A DNA stretch of 8,890 bases, taken from DASYHS01 sp035998295 (lineage in GTDB: Bacteria > Pseudomonadota > Alphaproteobacteria > Azospirillales > Azospirillaceae). The position numbers and the translations under genes were made by a program. How positions within the stretch are numbered: the first letter of the stretch is position 1; each line of letters starts with the position of its first letter. Under the pieces are notes generated by a model. That model was given only the letters and a program-made list of their open reading frames with translations, had not been told where the DNA came from and made no database searches. The stretch covers positions 1-8,890 of the forward strand of contig NZ_DASYHS010000298.1 of the NCBI RefSeq assembly GCF_035998295.1, given 5' to 3'. Shown in pieces: positions 5,472 to 8,890 of the stretch.

Positions 5472-6299
5472 TTGGACGGAATGGAAGCGGCGACGCGGAT
5501 CGGAACCGAGGCGGCGATCTGGAGCGACCTGCGGCGGGAAGCCGCCGAGATCGTGCGCCACGAGCCTTTTCTGGCCCCTCACATCGAGGTGGTCCTGCTC
5601 GGCCATGACGCGTTCGAGGATGCGCTGGCCGGGCTGATCGCGCACAAGCTGTACGACGACACCCTGGCCGAGGGCGCGTTGCGCGACCTCGTGCGGGCGG
5701 CGGTCGCCAACGACCCGACGGTCGCGAGCGCGGCGCTGGCCGACCTCGCCGCGGTGATCGAGCGCGACCCGGCGGCGGGCTTCCTGATCAACCCGTTCCT
5801 GTACTTCAAGGGCTACCAGGGCCTGCAGGCGCACCGGGTGGCCCATTGGCTGTGGAACAGCGGCCGCCGGCACGCGGCGCTCTACTTGCAGAGCCGGGTG
5901 TCGCAGAAGTTCGGCATGGACATCCACCCTGCCGCCCGCATCGGCCGCGGCATCCTGATCGACCACGCGACCGGCATCGTGATCGGCGAGACGGCGGTGG
6001 TCGGCAACGACGTGTCGATGCTGCAGAACGTGACCCTGGGCGGCACCGGCAAGCAGCGCGGCGACCGCCACCCGAAGATCGGCGACGGCGTCCTGATCGG
6101 CGCCGGGGCGACCGTGCTCGGCAACATCGTGGTGGGCGAGGGGTCGAAGGTCGGCGCCGGCAGCGTCGTTCTGAAGGACGTGCCGCCCCACAGCACGGTT
6201 GCGGGAGTGCCCGCCCGCATCGTCTCGCGCCGCTGTCCGTCCAACCCCGCCCTGACCATGGACCACAGCCTGCCCTGCGGCAGCGACGAGGAAGGCTGA
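5472..6299 (+). CDS. cysE: Serine O-acetyltransferase
   Basis: 275 aa from a TTG at 5472, or 272 aa from the ATG at 5481; ribosome-site spacing favours the TTG. The enzyme moves acetyl from acetyl-CoA to L-serine, giving O-acetylserine for cysteine synthesis in the cytoplasm. Residues 15-135 are the helical N-terminal domain (IWSDLRREAAEIVRHEP, then NPFLYFKGYQGLQAHRVAHWLW). Residues 150-250 are a left-handed beta-helix of hexapeptide repeats, with Asp150 in DIHPAARIG and His165 in IDHATGIVIGET as the catalytic pair (E. coli Asp143 and His158 by pattern), and the loop LGGTGKQRGDRHPKI. The C-terminal tail (253-275) ends in EEG rather than the usual terminal Ile inserted into cysteine synthase, so complex formation may differ. 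No cys genes are adjacent; it stands alone after the kinase gene. Confidence 0.95.
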   Translation: MDGMEAATRIGTEAAIWSDLRREAAEIVRHEPFLAPHIEVVLLGHDAFEDALAGLIAHKLYDDTLAEGALRDLVRAAVANDPTVASAALADLAAVIERDPAAGFLINPFLYFKGYQGLQAHRVAHWLWNSGRRHAALYLQSRVSQKFGMDIHPAARIGRGILIDHATGIVIGETAVVGNDVSMLQNVTLGGTGKQRGDRHPKIGDGVLIGAGATVLGNIVVGEGSKVGAGSVVLKDVPPHSTVAGVPARIVSRRCPSNPALTMDHSLPCGSDEEG

Positions 6300-6304
6300 A
6301 TTAC

Positions 6305-6329
6305 CCCTCTCCCGTGCAACGGGAGAGGG
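6305..6329. terminator. 11-bp hairpin after cysE, CTCTCCC-type intergenic repeat
   Basis: CCCTCTCCCGT, a GCA loop, then ACGGGAGAGGG is a perfect 11-bp stem six bases after the cysE stop. No T-tract follows. The CTCTCCCG...CGGGAGAG pattern recurs as an intergenic repeat in many proteobacterial genomes (from memory). It may protect or end transcripts of the two converging genes. Confidence 0.6.
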
Positions 6330-6335
6330 AGGGCA

Positions 6336-6365
6336 GCGCCAGTCCCGGCAAGCCGGGACTGGCGC
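6336..6365. terminator. 14-bp hairpin between converging cysE and RHH gene
   Basis: GCGCCAGTCCCGGC, an AA loop, then GCCGGGACTGGCGC is a perfect 14-bp stem, 6 bases after the previous hairpin and 18 bases before the stop of the minus-strand gene. It lacks a T-tract on either strand, so bidirectional termination is plausible but unproven. Confidence 0.6.
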
Positions 6366-6383
6366 CACAACAACCAACCAACC

Positions 6384-6617
6384 TCAATCCATCATGCCGG
6401 CCTTGCGGCGGAACCACTCCAGCGGATACTCGCGCAGGGCGTTGACCGGCCGGGCGCCCGGCCGGTTGGCCATCGCGCGGCGCACCAGCTCGGTCATGGT
6501 GATGTTCTCGTACTTGCAGATGAACTCGAGTCCCGCCAGGATTGCCGGCTCCAGCCGGACGCTGGTCCGACGGCCGTTGAGGTAGATGTTCTTGGACTTC
6601 AGATACGTATCGACCAT
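6384..6617 (-). CDS. Ribbon-helix-helix domain protein, 77 aa
   Basis: A full GGAGG lies 6 bases before the ATG at 6617, so the start is secure. Residues 9-50 fit a ribbon-helix-helix fold: strand LNGRRTSVRLEP (with Thr18, Val20 and Arg21 as likely DNA-facing residues), helix AILAGLEFICKYEN, turn ITM, helix TELVRRAMAN. The LNGRRTS-RLEP wording is characteristic of the alphaproteobacterial RHH_4-type family. The tail (51-77) is basic with aromatic residues and ends in MMD. Such proteins dimerise and bind operators. No toxin partner overlaps the gene, so an antitoxin role is not supported. An inverted repeat 27 bases upstream of the start could be its own operator. It is transcribed toward cysE, with hairpins between. 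It follows the GNAT gene on the same strand after 174 bp, so it is probably a separate unit. Targets unknown. Confidence 0.82.
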   Translation of the reverse strand: MVDTYLKSKNIYLNGRRTSVRLEPAILAGLEFICKYENITMTELVRRAMANRPGARPVNALREYPLEWFRRKAGMMD

Positions 6618-6643
6618 GTGACGCCTCCGAGTTGAAAGTGATG

Positions 6644-6674
6644 GCGCAATGCATCACTGTTGTGTGCATGGCGC
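6644..6674 (-). promoter_or_regulatory. Inverted repeat upstream of the 77-aa RHH gene
   Basis: GCGCAATGCA (6644-6653) and TGCATGGCGC (6665-6674) pair at 9 of 10 positions across 11 bases. Centre-to-centre distance is 21 bases, two helical turns, so two dimers could bind the same DNA face. It is placed in the leader or promoter of the RHH gene, making autoregulation plausible. Confidence 0.4.
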
Positions 6675-6791
6675 CACAACTTTTCAGATCATGCAAGCGA
6701 AATCATACGGGCAACTGCAGGAAAAATTCTTTTCTTCGGCAAGGTCTAGGCTTTCTGCGGGTTTCGAACGATCGCTTCGCAGGTGCAAAAT

Positions 6792-7283
6792 TCAAGAATC
6801 CGGCGGTCGCCACTCCAAAGGGATGGTCGCGCCGCCCTCCGAGGGCAATTCCACGATCCCGAGTCGCGCGTAGAGTCGGCGTGCGGGATTGTACGGAGTG
6901 ACGCTGCCGCGCATCACCAGCCGCTCCGCGATCGCGCGTTTCATGCAGTGCTGTAGCAGGGCGGCGCCGAGGCCGGCGTTGCGCTGCCCCGGCATCAGGG
7001 CGAGGTCGACGACCCACAGCTCGCCGGGCCTGTCTTCGAGCACGAGCCGGCCGGCCGGTTCCCCGGCCGCCTCGACGACCAGCACCCGGGCGTCGGGGTG
7101 GACGTGGCGGAACCCCGCGAGCTGGCTTTCGTACTGCATGCGGGCGAACGGCTCGGCCTGGGCCGGCGGCAGGGGCAGGGCGGCCAGCTCGCGCTCGCGC
7201 GAGGTGACGAACAGCGCGAACAGGAAGTCCTCGTCCTCCGGGCCGGCCGGCCGCAGGGTGAAATCCGTGTCGTCTGCGTGCAT
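6792..7283 (-). CDS. GNAT-family N-acetyltransferase
   Basis: 163 aa from the ATG at 7283; the frame is open to 7406, but the upstream part is Arg/Thr-rich and unlike the family, while MHADDTDFTLRPAGPEDEDF is a typical GNAT opening. Acetyl-CoA motif A is clear: LWVVDLALMPGQRNAGLGAALLQ, with the pyrophosphate loop Gln100-Arg-Asn-Ala-Gly104-Leu-Gly106. Motif B contains SVTPYNPARRLYARLGI (128-143) with Tyr131, Asn132 and Tyr138. The substrate is not evident. The ribosome site is weak. It diverges from the DUF6916 gene across 133 bp. GNAT genes of this kind occur next to DUF6916 and tail-collar protein genes in alphaproteobacteria as I recall them, and both are close here. It might modify a protein of that module; this is inference. 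Confidence 0.9.
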   Translation of the reverse strand: MHADDTDFTLRPAGPEDEDFLFALFVTSRERELAALPLPPAQAEPFARMQYESQLAGFRHVHPDARVLVVEAAGEPAGRLVLEDRPGELWVVDLALMPGQRNAGLGAALLQHCMKRAIAERLVMRGSVTPYNPARRLYARLGIVELPSEGGATIPLEWRPPDS

Positions 7284-7308
7284 CCCGCGTCGTCCCGTCC
7301 ACTCGAAA

Positions 7309-7359
7309 GGGCAGCTTTGCCCGAAAGAGGTGGTCCGCCTCGCCGGTCTGGCGGGGCGG
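7309..7359. other. Two hairpins in the GNAT/DUF6916 divergent region
   Basis: GGGCA-GCTT-TGCCC (7309-7322), flanked on both sides by CGAAAG-like sequence, is followed by CCGCCTCGCC (7335-7344), a GGTCT loop and GGCGGGGCGG (7350-7359), a 10-bp stem with one G-T pair. They lie between the two start codons and may be leader structures or regulator sites. No convincing promoter boxes were found here. Confidence 0.45.
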
Positions 7360-7404
7360 CGTGCATGCGTGGTAACCATGCCGTCCAGAACACCGCTTGC
7401 GGAC

Positions 7405-7410
7405 AAGGAG
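7405..7410 (+). promoter_or_regulatory. Shine-Dalgarno deciding the GTG start of the DUF6916 gene
   Basis: AAGGAG ends 6 bases before the GTG at 7417. The in-frame ATG at 7378 has no such site. Confidence 0.7.
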
Positions 7411-7416
7411 ACGCGC

Positions 7417-7737
7417 GTGACCGGCTACGTCCTGGCCCCAGTGACAATGGAAACCTTCCTGCCGCTGCTGGGCAAGACCTTCAATGTACTGCACTGCGAT
7501 GTGGCGGTCGAACTGAAGCTGACCGAGGTCAGCGACTCGACCAAGGGCCGTCCCTGGCCGGCCAAGCTGCCCAAGCCGTTCCTCCTGATCTTCAGCGGCC
7601 CACCGGAACGCATCCTGATGGAGGGGATGCGCGTGCTCCAGACCCCGGGCGTGGACCCGTTCCAGCTCTACGTGATCCCGATCCTGACCCACGACCCCGG
7701 CGAAAGCGGGCAGCTCTACCAGGTGATCTTCAATTGA
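7417..7737 (+). CDS. DUF6916-like protein
   Basis: 106 aa from a GTG at 7417. The layout fits my recollection of DUF6916: an opening LAPVTMETFLPLLGKTFNV, in which a short helix leads into a strand; HCDVAVELKLTEVSD; a variable Lys/Pro stretch (43-53); PFLLIFSGPPERIL; and an ending FQLYVIPILTHDPGESGQLYQVIFN with the typical terminal F-N. It should be a small all-beta protein, without signal peptide or membrane segment. The function of the family is unknown; it occurs beside tail-collar (MdpB-like) proteins, and such a gene begins about 800 bp downstream on the other strand. An accessory or assembly role for that protein is a guess. Its 3' end overlaps the converging 127-aa gene by 8 bases (7730-7737). 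Confidence 0.75.
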   Translation: MTGYVLAPVTMETFLPLLGKTFNVLHCDVAVELKLTEVSDSTKGRPWPAKLPKPFLLIFSGPPERILMEGMRVLQTPGVDPFQLYVIPILTHDPGESGQLYQVIFN

Positions 7738-8113
7738 TCACGCGGAGGCGGGGCCGGTAACGGCCTCGCCCGGCCGGCTTAGTTGGCGGGGGCAACCTCT
7801 GCGGTCTCCGCCCTTCGATCAGGCATATCAACGAGTAGAGCCGCAGGCAGCTGGCGATGCTGGTACCCCTGCGCATCGTCGGCGGGGTGGCCTCCTCGAC
7901 GATGTCGGTCAGCCGTATGCCCTCCCTCGCGGAGATTTCCTCCACGGTCAGCCAGAGCTGCCCCTCCATCGGGATGCAGACGAGGCGCCCGTGGATCAGC
8001 ATCTCGCGCTTCAGGATCTTGTCCTGCCTCATCAGCTCCAGCACCCTCTCGAGCCTGGTGCTGATGCGGCGGCCGGACGGCACGGGACCGCCTGAAGAGG
8101 GTGGCTTGCTCAT
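7730..8113 (-). CDS. Ribbon-helix-helix-like protein, 127 aa
   Basis: Residues 1-40 are polar and basic. The middle carries the hallmark of alphaproteobacterial RHH_4-like proteins in diverged form: HGRLVCIPMEGQLWLTVEEISAREGIRLTDIVEEA (41-75), in which a strand is followed by two helices. It continues with RRGTSIASCLRLYSLICLIE (81-100), like the S-[LI]-x-[ST]-x-LR-[VL]-[YF] helix after the RHH unit in that family. The usual Arg-Thr-Ser strand is replaced by LVCIPME, so DNA contacts may differ. The C-terminus (101-127) is Pro/Arg-rich. The ATG at 8113 has only a weak AGGA close to it. It converges on the DUF6916 gene with 8 bases of overlap and lies 419 bp downstream of the tail-collar gene on the same strand. 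It could regulate this module. Assignment is moderate; no partner toxin is present. Confidence 0.68.
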   Translation of the reverse strand: MSKPPSSGGPVPSGRRISTRLERVLELMRQDKILKREMLIHGRLVCIPMEGQLWLTVEEISAREGIRLTDIVEEATPPTMRRGTSIASCLRLYSLICLIEGRRPQRLPPPTKPAGRGRYRPRLRVIN

Positions 8114-8532
8114 TTCCTGTCATCCCCTGTTTTCGAGTCTGTTCCGAAAACCGCCATGCGTACGGACCCGATTGCGCCGCATGCTTCAGACATCATGCCC
8201 AGGCATTCCGTCCAGGCCAGCATAACCGAACTGCAATTTTAAGGCGTAGCGAATTTTTCGCACCGGGCGCTGATATAACCGAATAATCGCAAAAAACTTT
8301 TCGCCGGCCGCCCCGGGGGACGTGCGACCGGCCCGGTTTTCGAAACTTTCCGGGATGATCGCGCCGGGATGGCCCCGGGACGGCCGTCGACTCGGGGGCC
8401 GCCGACCGTTCCGGCGCGTGGCGGCACGGTTCGGCTGGCGTCTTCTCCGCCCGGCCCTGCCGGCGATGCGCCGCCCGCATGCGACGAAGACCGCGCAGGC
8501 GCCCGCCGCCGCGGTCTCCGCCGCAGCCCCGA
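8114..8532. other. 419-bp intergenic region with A/T-rich regulatory-looking core
   Basis: No convincing gene was found. It holds an inverted repeat 16 bases upstream of the 127-aa gene (8129-8151). An A/T-rich stretch (about 8222-8302) has a direct repeat of ATAACCGAA (8222-8230 and 8275-8283), and a small palindrome GCGAA-TTT-TTCGC lies at 8249-8261. On the minus strand a GCCGG/CCGGC stem (8303-8332) is followed 6 bases later by six T (8296-8291), a possible but non-canonical terminator for the tail-collar transcript. A further stem AGACCGCG/CGCGGTCT lies at 8488-8517. The region probably carries the terminator of one gene and the promoter of the next. Confidence 0.55.
8129..8151 (-). promoter_or_regulatory. 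Inverted repeat at the start of the 127-aa RHH-like gene
   Basis: GTTTTCG (8129-8135) and CGAAAAC (8145-8151) are perfect 7-bp arms around 9 bases, beginning 16 bases upstream of the start codon. A site so close to the start is a plausible operator. GGTTTTCG recurs at 8335-8342 further upstream. Confidence 0.4.
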
Positions 8533-8890
8533 TCAGTTCTGCGAGGGGAACACGCCCTCCAGCGCGATCACGTAGTTCATCACCTGGTAGGGCGGCAGGA
8601 TGCCGAAGGGCACGGCGCTGCCGGCCGGGGTGACGGCGACGGTGCCCCCGGTCACGGACGCGCTGACGCCGCCCAGCGCGACCAGCGTTTCCGGCGCCGG
8701 CGAGGTCGAGTAGATCTGGGCCGCTCCCTGTACGGCCGCGGGACTCGCCGCGAGGTAGGCGCCCGCCGCGGGCGTCGTCGAGTTCCCTGCGGGATCGACG
8801 GCGGTGCTGGCCTGCACCTGGGCCGCGACCGTCATGCCGCTCACCGTCGCGGCGTGGCTGTGCGGCGCGAGGTTGGCCTGCGTCAGGGTC
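8533..8890 (-). CDS. Tail-collar (MdpB-like) protein, C-terminal part, runs off the window
   Basis: Partial: the stop is at 8533-8535 and the frame stays open to the window end, so the N-terminus lies outside. A GTG at 8844 opens an internal sub-frame but is not the start, because the preceding in-frame codons read TLTQANLAPHSHAAT, the conserved tail-collar motif L-T-x-x-x-L-x-x-H-x-H. The rest has the low-complexity Ala/Thr/Ser/Gly pattern of the collar insert and closes with FGILPPYQVMNYVIALEGVFPSQN (a P-[PY]-Y-x-x-[LM]-N-Y-[VI]-I-A-x-x-G-x-[FY]-P ending). This ending is diagnostic of the phage tail-collar fold and of MdpB-like proteins (first named as microcystin-dependent). Tail-collar proteins trimerise on phage tail fibres; chromosomal MdpB-like copies are of unclear function. 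Proteins of this family often occur in several tandem copies, so another may lie beyond the window. Confidence 0.9.
   Translation of the reverse strand, partial: TLTQANLAPHSHAATVSGMTVAAQVQASTAVDPAGNSTTPAAGAYLAASPAAVQGAAQIYSTSPAPETLVALGGVSASVTGGTVAVTPAGSAVPFGILPPYQVMNYVIALEGVFPSQN

Noticed and set aside
5412..6377. A 321-residue minus-strand open frame opposite cysE
   Set aside because: It is a shadow of cysE in a GC-rich context and has no recognisable domain.
6384..6617. The 77-aa RHH protein as antitoxin of a toxin-antitoxin pair
   Set aside because: No small toxin-like gene overlaps or directly follows it; the neighbours are cysE (convergent) and a GNAT gene 174 bp upstream that has its own divergent partner.
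7284..7406. N-terminal extension of the GNAT protein to 7406
   Set aside because: The added residues are Arg/Thr-rich with no family similarity and overlap the DUF6916 leader; the ATG at 7283 gives a normal GNAT N-terminus.
8311..8318. CCCCGGGG palindrome as part of a terminator loop
   Set aside because: It leaves no loop bases, and such short GC palindromes are expected by chance at this composition.
8193..8480. A 95-residue minus-strand open frame in the intergenic region
   Set aside because: It has mixed low-complexity sequence, no ribosome site and no motif, and spans the A/T-rich regulatory-looking stretch.

Overview
The window is GC-rich DNA with third-position GC bias so strong that long spurious open frames run opposite the real genes. 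It looks chromosomal and alphaproteobacterial. An MmcB-family repair protein, two small ribbon-helix-helix proteins of a type common in that class, and a DUF6916/tail-collar neighbourhood point to the Rhodospirillales or Azospirillaceae; this placement is inferred from gene content, with no marker gene present. No rRNA, tRNA, CRISPR array, transposase or integrase was seen.

Layout. (1) 50-1140 (+): a small two-segment membrane protein, then a proline-rich protein ending in a domain that looks like a circularly permuted papain/NlpC-P60 hydrolase (His81, Cys171). (2) 1215-1915 (+): a VapBC-type toxin-antitoxin pair with its own promoter-like sequence and a palindrome. (3) 1825-3376 (-): a family 9 glycosyltransferase (LPS heptosyltransferase type) whose reading frame runs about 90 bp antiparallel into vapC, and upstream of it mmcB, which has a LexA/SOS-like box over a predicted leaderless promoter. 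(4) 3504-5339 (+): a soluble orphan hybrid histidine kinase with two PAS-like regions joined by a Gln-Pro-Ala repeat linker. (5) 5472-6299 (+): serine acetyltransferase (cysE) with a strong Shine-Dalgarno placed for a TTG start and a 17-bp all-A/T palindrome upstream. (6) 6384-6617 (-): a 77-aa ribbon-helix-helix protein, separated from cysE by two very strong hairpins. (7) 6792-8890: a GNAT acetyltransferase (-), a DUF6916 protein (+), a second ribbon-helix-helix-like protein (-) and the 3' end of a tail-collar (MdpB-like) protein (-) that leaves the window.

How the parts relate. Most genes are short independent units rather than one operon. vapB-vapC is a clear translationally coupled pair. 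The GNAT/DUF6916/tail-collar set looks like one accessory module, possibly linked to a phage-tail-derived function, with the second ribbon-helix-helix protein as a candidate local regulator. The most checkable regulatory prediction is SOS control of mmcB. The least explained protein is the proline-rich papain-like one at 538-1140.
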